Source: Agrobacterium tumefaciens
GTDB lineage: Bacteria > Pseudomonadota > Alphaproteobacteria > Rhizobiales > Rhizobiaceae
Length of the DNA stretch: 64,000 nt
Assembly (NCBI RefSeq): GCF_017726655.1
Contig: NZ_CP072309.1
Coordinates: forward strand, 1 to 64,000
Direction of reading: 5' to 3'
Translations under genes and position numbers: made by a program
Shown: piece after piece, positions 15,608 through 25,500 of the stretch
Layout of the letters: each line of letters opens with the position of its first letter
Position numbering within the stretch: position 1 is the stretch's first letter
Notes under the pieces: generated by a model
Told to the model about the DNA's origin: nothing
What the model saw: only the letters and a program-made list of their open reading frames with translations
The model's database searches: none

Positions 15608-16552
15608 ATGTTGCTATTCGCAGAGGAGATGGATGTGGACAAAATCCATGTCCAATCTCCTTCTGCGGTGGTGTTCCTTTGCGGGGGGCCATACTCAAAC
15701 ATCAACGAGCCAGTTGCGCTTTCGTTGCGCGATGGATTTCTCAAGATACTCGATAATCCTGCGATCAAAGGAAAGGCGATAATCCAGGCGGAAGATATTA
15801 CAAAGCTTCATGTCTTCGCTGATGCATACGAGGATGTCCTCCAGTTTGAGACCGATTTGGCGGAAATATCCGATCTCGTTCTGCTTTTCTGTGAGAGCGA
15901 AGGGAGCATGGCGGAGCTCGGAGCATTTTGCGTAATCCAAGAGATCGCTTCGAGGCTCCTTGTCGTAGTTCGAGATAGACACTGGCGGGGAAAAGGCGAA
16001 ACCTCTTTTATTCGGCTTGGTCCGCTGCGCTCTCTGGAACGCAAGCACGGGAATACTTCAATCTTCGTAATTGATGATGCCGACGTCGGTGACGTGAGTG
16101 CGCCTGGGGGCATAAAAATCGGGGTCCTGAAAGACCAACTGCAGGCGCCATTAAAATTGAGATTGGCCACCACGCGGGATCCTACAACTTTCAACGTTGA
16201 CCGGCCAGGGCACATCATAAAACTAATTGTTGGCTTGATACAAGAATACGGCGCGTTGACTTTCAGTGAAATAGACGAATTGCTTTTGACTGTGGGGGTC
16301 TATGTTCCCACTTCGGACTTGAAGAGATATCTTCTATGCGCCGAGTCTGTTGAATGGATCGTTCGACGTAAAAAGGGTCTTGACGAGTTTTTCATTGCGA
16401 CCCCACTTCCTGATGCCGCTGTCATCACAACCAAAGCAGGTAGATCCCTTCAAAACAAGGGCCGGCGTCGCTTCGCAATACGCGAACATTGGAAAGACCA
16501 TGAGCCACTCCGCTACAGCGTTATTACCCAATTTTACGGCAGCGTCGCATGA
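15608..16552 (+). CDS. retron effector, nucleoside deoxyribosyltransferase-like with winged-helix tail
   Basis: 314 residues from ATG 15608 (AAGGG at 15597-15601). Residues 15-190 form a nucleoside 2-deoxyribosyltransferase-like domain very similar in motif order to the effector of retron Eco1/Ec86. VVFLCGG lies at 21-27 and LFCESEGSMAELGAF at 93-107, with E103 at the catalytic glutamate position. RHWRGKGETSFIRLGPLR follows. The rest resembles the winged-helix DNA-binding part of that family. In Eco1 this protein is held inactive by the RT-msDNA complex and on release acts on nucleotides or NAD-like substrates to stop phage growth. The stop overlaps the RT start (ATGA), so the two are translationally coupled. 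Confidence 0.85.
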   Translation: MLLFAEEMDVDKIHVQSPSAVVFLCGGPYSNINEPVALSLRDGFLKILDNPAIKGKAIIQAEDITKLHVFADAYEDVLQFETDLAEISDLVLLFCESEGSMAELGAFCVIQEIASRLLVVVRDRHWRGKGETSFIRLGPLRSLERKHGNTSIFVIDDADVGDVSAPGGIKIGVLKDQLQAPLKLRLATTRDPTTFNVDRPGHIIKLIVGLIQEYGALTFSEIDELLLTVGVYVPTSDLKRYLLCAESVEWIVRRKKGLDEFFIATPLPDAAVITTKAGRSLQNKGRRRFAIREHWKDHEPLRYSVITQFYGSVA

Positions 16553-17496
16553 GTGAGATTTTAAGAGCACTGTCCGAGGCTACAGGTCTAAGTGAGTGGG
16601 ACCTCCGCGCGATTATAAGCAATGCACCGGATAGATATAAAGTTTATCATATCGACAAGCGCCGGGGGGGTCGGCGAGAAATAGCGCAGCCAGCTCGCGA
16701 GCTAAAGGTTCTGCAGCGAGCCCTGCACGATATTTTTCTCGCTAGACTGCCGGTGCACCCGGCTGCGATGGCTTATCGTCCTGGCATCGGCCTGAGACAG
16801 AATGCTCTGGCCCACTCCCACAATGGTCCGATCCTGAAGTTTGACTTTCAAGATTTTTTTCCATCACTTCGGGCTGAGGACTGGGAGGAATATTGCCATC
16901 GACATGATGTTTTTAACAATGAAGAGGATGTAGCGTTAAGCTCAAAAATAATCTTCAGAAGAAAAAACCGTCATTCATCCGTTTTACGGTTAGCTATAGG
17001 GGCTCCATCATCGCCGCATGTATCTAATATACTTATGTTTGAGTTCGACGCTGCGATTCAAGCTTATTGTGCGTCCCAGAAGGTAACTTATACAAGATAT
17101 GCAGATGACTTAACCTTTTCAGCGCAAAGAACTGGTTTTCTCATAGGTGTTCCGAAAGCGTTAAAGCGCATAGTAAAGGATCTAACGTCTCCGCGACTTA
17201 AAATTAACTATGAAAAAACTGTTCTTGCGACTAAAAAGTATAAGCGTATGGTGACTGGATTAATATTAACAAACGATGGGAGTGTTTCTTTAGGACAGCT
17301 TAGAAAGCGAAACCTCAGAGCTGGCATTCATAGGTGGATGTTGGGGCTGCTGTCCAATGCAGACACCTGCCGGTTAGCAGGTCAGTTGTCATTTGCCGAG
17401 GATATCGAGCCTGATTTTGTTGCCCGTCTCGCTAGCAAGTATGGAGCGCAGGCTATAGCTGACATAAAAAAAGCTTACCGCCAGCACGGCTCTTAG
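16549..17496 (+). CDS. retron reverse transcriptase
   Basis: 315 residues, close to the 320 of Ec86 RT. All retron landmarks are visible: NALAH at 85-89, the first catalytic Asp region LKFDFQDFFPS at 96-106, GAPSSPHVSN at 151-160, the YADD box at 184-187, and the retron-specific VTG at 235-237 followed by a basic tail. It should copy the msd part of an upstream RNA into msDNA branched from a guanosine, and bind effector and msDNA together. Codon usage and base composition are AT-richer than the flanking integrase. The gene is the last of the retron unit. 147 bases later the integrase begins. Confidence 0.9.
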   Translation: MSEILRALSEATGLSEWDLRAIISNAPDRYKVYHIDKRRGGRREIAQPARELKVLQRALHDIFLARLPVHPAAMAYRPGIGLRQNALAHSHNGPILKFDFQDFFPSLRAEDWEEYCHRHDVFNNEEDVALSSKIIFRRKNRHSSVLRLAIGAPSSPHVSNILMFEFDAAIQAYCASQKVTYTRYADDLTFSAQRTGFLIGVPKALKRIVKDLTSPRLKINYEKTVLATKKYKRMVTGLILTNDGSVSLGQLRKRNLRAGIHRWMLGLLSNADTCRLAGQLSFAEDIEPDFVARLASKYGAQAIADIKKAYRQHGS

Positions 17497-17643
17497 TAGT
17501 TACAAATTCTATAAAGCTTCAACCTGACATGGTGGTCCTCGCCGTGGGGGCAATATTGGCTTGGCTTGACTGCTGCCGGGATAATCCTTGGCACCCCGCA
17601 GCGGGCGTCCTACGCGTGATCTTCAATAACCATTGGAGTTTAG

Positions 17644-18636
17644 ATGGCAACGATCCGAAAGCTAAGAGGAAGATGGCAGGCTCAGGTGCGTCGGCGCGGT
17701 ATGAAGCCTCGCTGCAAATCGTTCGACACCAAGCTCGAAGCCGAAAAGTGGGCACGCGACCTCGAAACACAGGTCGACAGGTTCGGCGCGGCACCGGATA
17801 CGAAAATCCTCGAAAGCACCACGCTCGGGCAGCTTCTTGAACGTTACCAGCGCGAAGTGTCGCCTCTGAAGCGCGGGTCCGCCCAAGAGATCCAGCGGAT
17901 CGATGTGCTGCGTCGTCATGATCTCGCATACAGGACGATGATCGGACTGAGCCAGCAGGACATCGCTTCCTTAAGGGATGAACGTCTTCAGAGTGTGTCT
18001 CCATCTACGACTGTCCGGGAGCTTGCGATCCTTAGCCACGTCCTCGAAGTCGCCATCCGCGATTGGGGTTTGCCAATCGCAAAGAACGTCGTGAAGTTGG
18101 TTCGCCGTCCGGTCATCCGCAATGAACGGAGCCGTCGCCTTGCACCCGACGAAGAGCAGCGGCTGCTGAACGCTTGCGACGTCGGAAAAATACCTTTCCT
18201 CCGCGCACCGTTGGTCGTTGCAATCGAAACCGGGATGCGCCGTGGTGAACTTCTAGGATTGAAGTGGACAGATTTTTCGCACAATCGCCGTGTGCTCTCG
18301 CTCGCCCTTACCAAAAATGGTTCCGGTCGTGACGTTCCTCTGTCACAGCGGGCATTCGATATGCTGCTAGCGTGGAAGGAACATCCGGCGGTGGACCAGT
18401 CTATGATTTTCCCGATGCGTGCTGGGACGCTGGAACAGGCATGGCGAAGGTTGCTGGTGCGTGCTGGGATAAATGGATTACGCTTTCATGATCTCCGGCA
18501 TGAAGGTGTTAGCCGGCTGTTCGAGCGCGGTTTGAACGTGATCGAAGTCAGCAGCATCAGCGGTCATAGGGAGATACGTATGTTGAAAAGATACACGCAC
18601 CTCGCCGCTGACGATCTCGTGGCACGCCTTGGGTAG
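17644..18636 (+). CDS. phage-type tyrosine integrase
   Basis: 330 residues from ATG 17644 behind TTGGAG. An amino-terminal arm-binding part (MATIRKLRGRWQAQVRRRG) and a SAM-like core-binding region (residues 60-150) precede the catalytic domain. The tetrad is visible as the arginine in ETGMRRGELLGLKW, HDLRHEG, the histidine of ISGHREI, and the tyrosine in MLKRYTHL near the end. Such integrases commonly insert elements into tRNA 3' ends. Two degenerate tRNA-Ser copies flank this region at 14.1 and 30.4 kb, which makes tRNA-Ser the likely target. A decayed copy of its 5' end lies 2.3 kb upstream. Confidence 0.92.
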   Translation: MATIRKLRGRWQAQVRRRGMKPRCKSFDTKLEAEKWARDLETQVDRFGAAPDTKILESTTLGQLLERYQREVSPLKRGSAQEIQRIDVLRRHDLAYRTMIGLSQQDIASLRDERLQSVSPSTTVRELAILSHVLEVAIRDWGLPIAKNVVKLVRRPVIRNERSRRLAPDEEQRLLNACDVGKIPFLRAPLVVAIETGMRRGELLGLKWTDFSHNRRVLSLALTKNGSGRDVPLSQRAFDMLLAWKEHPAVDQSMIFPMRAGTLEQAWRRLLVRAGINGLRFHDLRHEGVSRLFERGLNVIEVSSISGHREIRMLKRYTHLAADDLVARLG

Positions 18637-19178
18637 GTGATCCACGAACTGTTTGCACTATTGCTCTGCGCCGGAGGACATCGAAGTCCTAGAAAAATTC
18701 GCTATAGCCGTAGGGGATGCCTTGGGTTGCCACCGAGTTTCAGAAGCCAAACCACCTCTCCCGCGAGCAGACGGATATTTACATTCCGACAAATAAGTGG
18801 CGTCGGCCACACTGGAACAGCTGTAATCCGAGCGGAATAGCAAGCGGGGCTGGCAATGGGCTTCTTATGAGCAATAAGAAACTCGTTTCCGCTATCTTTG
18901 CGTTAAGTTGTCGCGAAACTAGTAATTTCACGTTTTTTCGTTCATTTTTGGCGTGTTGAGGTTCGGTAACTATTGAACGTTTGATGAGAACGCTTTTTTC
19001 GTTTTGTGTGGTGAAGCAAAAAGACACCGGTCGCCACCTGAAGATTTAATGGGCGCATCTACCGTGGTGTTTATGATAGGTATGCAAGTGGAGTAGTAGC
19101 CTAAAACAGCATGACCTTAGAGTTTCTGAAAACAACCTTCTATATAGCCTACTAAATAACTGCGGAATAGAGCTATCC

Positions 19179-19260
19179 CCCTCCCTTAAGACTGAAGCAT
19201 AAAGCTCTGGCAACAGCCAAAGTCAAAACATTGATATGTCTAGACCGTCTCAAGGGAGGG
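19179..19260. repeat. imperfect 14-bp inverted repeat enclosing 54 bases
   Basis: CCCTCCCTTAAGAC (19179-19192) pairs with GTCTCAAGGGAGGG (19247-19260) with a single non-Watson-Crick position. No gene is seen inside. Could be a structured RNA, or the ends of a tiny element. Confidence 0.45.
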
Positions 19261-19446
19261 AGGATACTATGTAAATCTGCGTCTACAGAGAGCTAAAGCA
19301 AATAGCGTTAATCTACGCGGAAGGCGGATGCCGTTTTCCTTCCATAATGCCGTATCCGAGATACCTTCGTATCTCCATCGGTTAGTCGCAGCACGGAGTG
19401 CCGAGACCGCATTCCCTGCAAGCATACGTCTCAACCTGTAGGGAAT

Positions 19447-19492
19447 TTCGGGATGTGGTCCACGCCGTAAAGGCGACCACACAGAGCCCGAA
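19447..19492. repeat. multi-part hairpin
   Basis: TTCGGG/CCCGAA (19447-19452 with 19487-19492), GTGGTC/GACCAC (19455-19460 with 19475-19480) and GCC/GGC stack into one long stem with small internal loops. Strong RNA structure is possible on either strand. Confidence 0.45.
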
Positions 19493-19963
19493 TCTTTCGG
19501 TGTCCATTCGTGCAAACGCACAGGCGACGAAGCACATAGGCTGTCCATGATCTTAGTCACGGGGTCGCGCTACGCCCTTCTTTCCCTTCATGTCCCGAAC
19601 CATGGCGTTGCCACCTCAACAAAGGATGGCTTGGACGCTTGCAATGTGACTTCGGGGATCGGACCCGGAGCCTTCGAGAAAATCATCTTTGGGTGATTAC
19701 TCCCTAAGAAGATCGAACAAAGTTCAACTGGAGATAATATAGCATTTTATTGGGGGATTACGAAAAAATTTTACGAATTTTCGTGAATTCTCTATAAATT
19801 TTCGCCCGTGCAATAGCGCCTCATAGAGAGTCGCACGCGCGCGTCTGCTATATGCCAGTGGAATTACAGTGAACATCGAAAATCGTAGCCAGTGCGCCTC
19901 TCTGTGTCAGTGTGATTGTTTCAAGCACCAAGTATCGACAGCGTAAATTCAATCAAATCCAGA

Positions 19964-20266
19964 CTATCCCAACCACGGCCGTTCTGGGTCCTGAGGCTTG
20001 CTCGTGAACTCGCCTCCAGCCTTCCATTCAAAGTTTTCTGTCTGTGAAGGCTTTTTCGGCTTGACCGATGGGTCTGCTCTTTTGGCGCGATTAGTCCGTT
20101 TGACTTGTTCGACCGGAGACAGGCCAGCAACGACTATGAGCGCTACAAAACTGAAGCAGAAACCCAAAACAAACCAACCAAGCGCATTACGATTTTTATT
20201 CGCAGCAACGATTGCGCTGCCGCCGCCAAAAACACACCCCGACACAATCAGCAAAAATAAAAACAT
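19964..20266 (-). CDS. small two-helix membrane protein
   Basis: 100 residues from ATG 20266, chosen because GAAGGGGA precedes it at good distance. A longer frame to 20356 has no ribosome-binding site. Two hydrophobic segments (FLFLLIVSGCVFGGGSAIVA and LGWFVLGFCFSFVALIVVAG) are joined by the polar NKNRN turn. A Lys/Pro-rich cytoplasmic tail follows. Such proteins are common next to recombinase genes in rhizobial islands. No function can be assigned. It diverges from the serine recombinase gene. Confidence 0.6.
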   Translation of the reverse strand: MFLFLLIVSGCVFGGGSAIVAANKNRNALGWFVLGFCFSFVALIVVAGLSPVEQVKRTNRAKRADPSVKPKKPSQTENFEWKAGGEFTSKPQDPERPWLG

Positions 20267-20465
20267 TGCTATTTCCCCTTCAGCCGAACGACCCGAGGGA
20301 ACGAAAGGGAACCTTTGTCCGATAGAGGTCAGGTGTAACTGCTTATCTGGAAGCATCCTGTAGTTTCAAGGGCTTCCGGAGAAGCTCCATTTAATGACCG
20401 ACAGAGCGAAAAGGTTCCTTTATGTCAATCGCTTAGCAAGAAAACGGCGTGTGAAGGTGATGAAC

Positions 20466-21044
20466 ATGAAGCTGGTCGGTTATGCCCGTGTATCAACGGT
20501 CGAACAGAACGTCGGACTGCAGATCGCCGCGTTGGAGGCGGCAGGATGCTCGGAAATCTGCACCGATCACGGACTATCCGGTGCCGACTTCCAGCGTCCT
20601 GGTCTTCTCAAGGCTCTCAAGAAACTAAAGCGGGGTGACATGCTCATCGTTTGGCGGCTCGACAGGCTTGGAAGATCTCTTGTCGACCTGATTCAGACCG
20701 TGAACGGTCTATCGAAGAGGGGCTGTGACTTCCGGTCTTTGACTGAGAGTATCGACACATCATCATCGGGCGGACGGCTGGTTTTTCACATGATGGCAGC
20801 AATGGCAGAATTTGAACGAGCGATCATAAGCGAGCGAACCAAGGCAGGAATGGAAGCTGCGAGAGCGCGAGGATCGCGGATTGGACGCCGTCGCTCGATG
20901 ACACCAGAGCAGACCGAAGCTGCGCGCTTGGCAATCGAGATCGACCTGGAGCCTGTCGCGGAGGTCGCGGCGAACTACGGCGTTCATCCAAAAACGCTGG
21001 CACGGCTCCTTCGATCAGAGAGGGTGTTAACGGTATGCGTTTGA
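20466..21044 (+). CDS. serine recombinase (resolvase/invertase family)
   Basis: 192 residues from ATG 20466 (GAAGG at 20453-20457). The frame is open back to 20394 but the family begins at MKLVGYARVST. The catalytic serine lies in YARVST. IVWRLDRLGRSL and FHMMAAMAEFERAIISERT are the E-helix and dimer-interface motifs, and ARGSRIGRRR leads into a carboxy-terminal helix-turn-helix (VAEVAANYGVHPKTLARLL). The Tn3-resolvase/Pin type acts on supercoiled DNA at paired sites, for resolution or inversion. No transposase is next to it and no obvious inversion cassette was seen. It probably belongs to the island. Confidence 0.88.
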   Translation: MKLVGYARVSTVEQNVGLQIAALEAAGCSEICTDHGLSGADFQRPGLLKALKKLKRGDMLIVWRLDRLGRSLVDLIQTVNGLSKRGCDFRSLTESIDTSSSGGRLVFHMMAAMAEFERAIISERTKAGMEAARARGSRIGRRRSMTPEQTEAARLAIEIDLEPVAEVAANYGVHPKTLARLLRSERVLTVCV

Positions 21045-21128
21045 CTGCTTTGTTGGGTCGGATGCAACTACGGTATTAATTCTTAAACCAATTGGTGTGA
21101 ATGGAGTTTGTCACATCAGGTAGGGAAC

Positions 21129-21488
21129 ATGGAAAATTTCACGTCAATTCAACTCGCAACTGGAGTCAACATCAAATTCAGTTTTGCTCAAACGCTGTTT
21201 GCCGTAGCTATGTTGGGCTCTGTATTGGTAGTCATCGGAGGCACACTGTGGTCGCTTTTCGGAAAAAGTATCGAATCAAGGAGGCGGCTTGCGCGGACCG
21301 GCGAGTTTATTCACAAAATCCTGTGCTTCTTCTATGGGCCCGTAGTCATCGTTTGCCTCATTTCCGCTGATTGGATACTATTTGCATCATCAGCTTTTTT
21401 TATGGCGTGCCACTGGGTTGCGGCGAAAGTTGCCGCCAGCGGCAACGGTTCCCTCTTTTCCAAGCTGAAGTATCGCAAAGTGCTTTAA
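21129..21488 (+). CDS. hypothetical membrane protein
   Basis: 119 residues from ATG 21129, with AGGTAGGGA just before it. Three hydrophobic stretches are seen: FAVAMLGSVLVVIGGTLWSL, the stretch around FYGPVVIVCLIS, and WILFASSAFFMACHWVAA. A basic stretch (KSIESRRRLARTG) lies between the first and second. No family is recognised. It lies downstream of the serine recombinase on the same strand with an 84-base gap and may be co-transcribed with it. Confidence 0.6.
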   Translation: MENFTSIQLATGVNIKFSFAQTLFAVAMLGSVLVVIGGTLWSLFGKSIESRRRLARTGEFIHKILCFFYGPVVIVCLISADWILFASSAFFMACHWVAAKVAASGNGSLFSKLKYRKVL

Positions 21489-21813
21489 TCGGATTCCAAA
21501 AACTGGACGTTTCAGGGAAAAACAGCGCAGGTTGGTTCCCTGTCCTCGTTGATATGTAGTTCTACCGTGGAAATCGGGGCTGAAGAGGCCGTGGTCCATC
21601 TCTTCGTGAAGAAGCATTAAATTCAGCATTCAGAACAGAGGCTGCCACCCTGGTTCGAAGCTGTGAACTTCTGGCTGGTCGGTGATCGGCGCGTAAACGT
21701 AAACGCGCTGGAGCCACTCACGGACGTATGCCGCCCATTTCCGCTGCCGACATCGATGAATGGCTCGGAGCCAGCCGGTGACCATCCTCGAGTCAAAGAA
21801 CGCATACTGCCAA
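21489..21813. other. gap with a possible gene remnant on the minus strand
   Basis: A minus-strand frame without a start (about 21812 to the stop at 21630-21632) reads like a genuine protein tail (WLQRVYVYAPITDQPEVHSF, then GWQPLF). It could be the fossil of a gene lost downstream of the restriction operon. Nothing else is seen. Confidence 0.3.
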
Positions 21814-22557
21814 TTAGACTGACAGTTCCACCTTCTCCCACCCCAGCATATGCTCGTTCTTGTCGAGCCAGGCCTTGCGCTCCTGCCAGTCCGGCAGAAC
21901 TCGCCCGACGAGATCCCAAAACTCCGGCTCGTGGTTGCGGTGCTTCAGATGGCACATTTCGTGAACCACGGCATATTCCAGCACGGGCTTCGGCGCGAAG
22001 ATCAGGTGCCAGTTAAGGTTGATCTGTCGGTCCTGGCCGCAGCTGCCCCACATGTGTTTCTGGTCCTTGATCTGGACCCCACGCGGCTTCAAGCGATGAC
22101 GTTCGCCGTGTCGGCGGACGAAGTCGCGGGCGTCGTCGCGCACACGGCGCTTCAGCCAAAGCCGGAGGGCGCTCTCGATGATGGCGTCGGACGACTCGGA
22201 AGGCAGGTCGGCGGGCTTGCGGATCTGAAAACCATTCCGGAAGCTAACCTCTACCAAAGAACCGCCGAACGGTTCGATTGTCAGCTTCGTCATCCGTCCT
22301 CGATACGGAATCTTGGCGCCGGTGACGAACTGGTAGACACGCGTCTGGGCCTTGGCGCGTTCCGCCATGTGCTGCACAGTCTCTATGATCCACGCGCGTC
22401 GGCGGTCCAGCACGGCACTGATCTGTTCTTCGGTGGCGCTGTCAGGCACCAGGAGCTCGAAGGATTTCGGCGTGACGCTAAGGCTCGCCTTTCGGGCCCT
22501 GGGCGATCGTCGCAGGGTGTATTCGATCTCTTGGCTACCGATGCGATAGAGGGCCAT
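21814..22557 (-). CDS. YgjP-like zinc metallopeptidase (DUF45, SprT-like)
   Basis: 247 residues. The zinc site is HEMCHLKHRNH in YAVVHEMCHLKHRNHEP (two His of HExxH-type plus a third downstream His), placed near residue 200 as in YgjP/WLM-like peptidases. The amino-terminal half has the DUF45 strand pattern. HMWGSCGQDRQINLNWHLIF is the family signature before the zinc site. The gene starts one base behind hsdR and is the fourth gene of the restriction operon, an association known for many type I systems. Its role there is not established. Protease control of the translocating complex is one idea. Confidence 0.85.
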   Translation of the reverse strand: MALYRIGSQEIEYTLRRSPRARKASLSVTPKSFELLVPDSATEEQISAVLDRRRAWIIETVQHMAERAKAQTRVYQFVTGAKIPYRGRMTKLTIEPFGGSLVEVSFRNGFQIRKPADLPSESSDAIIESALRLWLKRRVRDDARDFVRRHGERHRLKPRGVQIKDQKHMWGSCGQDRQINLNWHLIFAPKPVLEYAVVHEMCHLKHRNHEPEFWDLVGRVLPDWQERKAWLDKNEHMLGWEKVELSV

Positions 22558-22558
22558 A

Positions 22559-25500
22559 TCACTGCCCCACGAAATGCTTGAGTGCGTAGGCCTCGACCTC
22601 TTCAGGGATTTGGCGGAACTGGGTCAGGCCAGCCTCATGCGCCATGAAGCGAACCTGCTGACGCAGACTCTTGCGCAGGCCATCCTTTTCCCACCAGCCT
22701 GCCGGTGCCGTCACCGGGTCGGTGTAGAGACCTTCCAGCCGGATCGCCAGATTCTCGCCGTCGGGTCCTGAGGTGAAGCCGTTTAGGATCTGTAGGATTC
22801 CATAGGCGCCGGGGGATAGGCCCGCTTCGACATGGGCGGCATCCTCGGCCGTGATGTCTTTCGCCAGCTCTTCCGCAGCCTTCAGCTTTTCGCCCCAAGA
22901 GAGCTGCGCGCTTTCGAGCTTTTCCAGAAGCTGGCGAAGGCGCTCGGAGAACTTGCTATATTGATGCGGGCTGTCGTCGATGCGCTCGGTAACGGTCTTG
23001 CGCAGCTCCGTCGTCTTGCGGATCGCCGCTGTCATCAGGTCTTCCTCGGTCTTGGCCTCGGGATCGAAATCCTCCCAGAACTCCGGGTCCGTAATGTGGC
23101 GCAGCTTGACCGTGACGTTCAGGCCCGTCGCCTCCAGATGCTTCTCCAACATCTCACGGATCTTTTCGCTGTAGTTCATCTGATCGAAGGCCTGACGCTT
23201 TTCGAAATGCTGTGTGCCATAGAGCAGGAAGTTGGCGACCCACTTTAGATCGGCGGTGAACTCCAGAACGCTTGGGTCCGGGCTCAGCGTTTCATAGAGC
23301 GCGATGAAGGTGCGGGCTTTCGCCTTAAAGTCGAACCATTTGTCTTCGCTGCCGAGCAGCTTCACGAAGGCATCGTATTCCGCCTTCAGCCTGTCCTTAT
23401 CGCTCGCCTTGCACTTCAACGGCTTTATCAGCGCAGCAACGGCGGAGTGCGCTGCCCGCAGCTGATTGCGCAGGTCGTCCAGGTCGCGCATGGCGTTCTT
23501 GACGTCATCGGCGCGATAGGAGGACAGTGCCTCCTCCAGATGGCCGGACACGCCGATGTAATCTACGATCAGCCCATTGCGCTTCTTTGCGTCGGATACG
23601 CGGTTGGTGCGGGCGATCGCCTGCAGCAGCCCGTGTTCCTTCAGCGGCTTGTCGAGATACATCACGCTTTCGATCGGGCAATCGAAGCCGGTCAGAAGCT
23701 TGTCGCAGACGATCAGGAACTGCGGGTCGTCGCCTTTACGGCCAAAAGCTTTCTTCGCCAGCTTTTCCGCCTCGGCATCCAGATAATGCGCTTTCAGCTC
23801 GGTGCGGATCGCCTGCCTGTGGGCATCCTCGCTCGGCTTGCCGTCTTCCTGGTTGACGGAGTAGACGCAGGCCGACATGGCATCTGCGCGGGCCAGCGCC
23901 TCGGCGGGCTCCATGCCGTCGGCCTTCAGGTCCTCGGCAATGACCTTGGTCAGCGCCTGCTTGTAGAGGATCACCGCCTCACGATCGATGGCGACGATCT
24001 GCGCCTTGAAGCCATCAGGCTGGGCATATTGCTTGAAATGCGTCCAGATGTCGTAGGCGATCAGTTCGATGCGGCGCGGATGCTTGACCAGATCCTCGAT
24101 CTGCACCCCGCGCTTCTTGATCTCGTTGAGTTTGTCGTCGTCCAGTTCGGCAAACCAGGTGTCGAACAGGATGTCGATCTTGGCCTCGTCGATATGCCAG
24201 TCGGTCTTGCGCCCGGTATAGTAGATCGGCACGGTCGCGCCATCGGCCACGGCGTCGTCAATGCCGTATTTGTCGAGATAGCCTTCGCCTGGCACCCCGA
24301 AGTTTTCGTAAGTGTTCTTGTCGTCCTTCTTCACCGGCGTGCCGGTGAAACCGAAGAAGCGGGCGTTCGGCAGTGTGGCGCGCAAGTATGCGCCGAGATC
24401 CTTTTCCTGGGTCCGGTGAGCCTCGTCCACCATCACGATCCAGTTTTCAGAATTAGCGATCGCCTCCTTCGAGCCCTGGAACTTGAAGATTGTGGAAAGC
24501 GTCGTGTGCCCGTCCTTGCCGCTCCGGATCAGCGCGTGCAGATCCCTGATGCTCTCAATCGCCGTCGGGTTCGGCAGGTCGCAGGCGACGAAAGTTCCGC
24601 TGATCTGGCTGTGCAGGTCCACCCGGTCGGTCAGCACCAGAATGTTCGGATTGGTGAGCCGCTCGGATTGGATCGTCCGGTGCGTCTTCAGCTTCAGCGC
24701 GGCAAACACCATGGTCAGCGATTTGCCGCTGCCTTGGGTGTGCCAGATCAGCCCTTGACGGTGTTTGCCTTCGATCACGCGATCCACGATGCGGTTGACG
24801 GCGCGGAACTGCTGGTAGCGGCAGATCTTCTTGATCGTGCCGGTCTCTGTCTTTTCGAACACGACGTAGTGCGCGATCAGGTCGAGCAGCCGACTCGGCT
24901 CCAACAGGCACCAAAGACCCTTGGCGAGTGTATCGGGAAAATCACCCTCCACCTTCGGCCACGGGTCACGCCACTCGGCAAAGTATTTGGAGCCGGACCC
25001 GGTCGCGCCATAAAGCACCAGCGCACCGTCAGTGACGATATTGAAGACATTGGAGAAGAACAGACGCGGAATGTCCTGCTCATATTGCCTGATCTGCTCG
25101 AAGGCTTCGCCGGTCTTGTCCTTTACGTTCAGCGGGCTTTTTGCTTCGATCACGACCAGCGGAATACCGTTCACATATACAACGATATCCGGCTTGCGCG
25201 TGTTCTCCGCCTTCACCCTGAGCTGATGCGTGACGGTGAACTGGTTGTTGCCGGGGTCGAGAAAATCGATCACCCGCAGCGTCTGGCGCGTTTCCTGGCC
25301 GGTCACCTTGCGGGCATAGTCCCCGCGCAGCACCTTTAGCCAGGTCTCGTTGTCGCTGATCGCGGCAAGCTCGCCATAGGCGGCTTCGGTAGAGGCGCGG
25401 TCTATCCCGTTGATGCGCATCAGCGCCTCGATCAGATGCGGGCGGAACAGAACCTGATTTTCGCCCTCGCGCAGAGCGGCATGCTCCGCAGGCGCCACGA

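Larger units (their letters stand above)
18637..19963. other. long stretch with no confident gene, several hairpins
   Basis: No reading frame here resembles a known family. A minus-strand frame at 19267-19560 (97 residues, Arg-rich) is possible but overlaps structured sequence and is not called. The stretch turns AT-rich after 19700. Hairpins at 19179-19260 and 19447-19492, plus a smaller one near 19347-19365, suggest structured RNA or decayed island DNA. Confidence 0.4.

Noticed and set aside
19267..19560. 97-residue minus-strand frame in the structured gap
   Set aside because: Weak start, Arg-rich, overlaps strong hairpins, no family. It cannot be separated from noise.
23447..25339. 630-residue open frame on the plus strand
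   Set aside because: It lies fully antisense to hsdR, which has all family motifs. Long antisense frames are a by-product of GC-rich codon usage.
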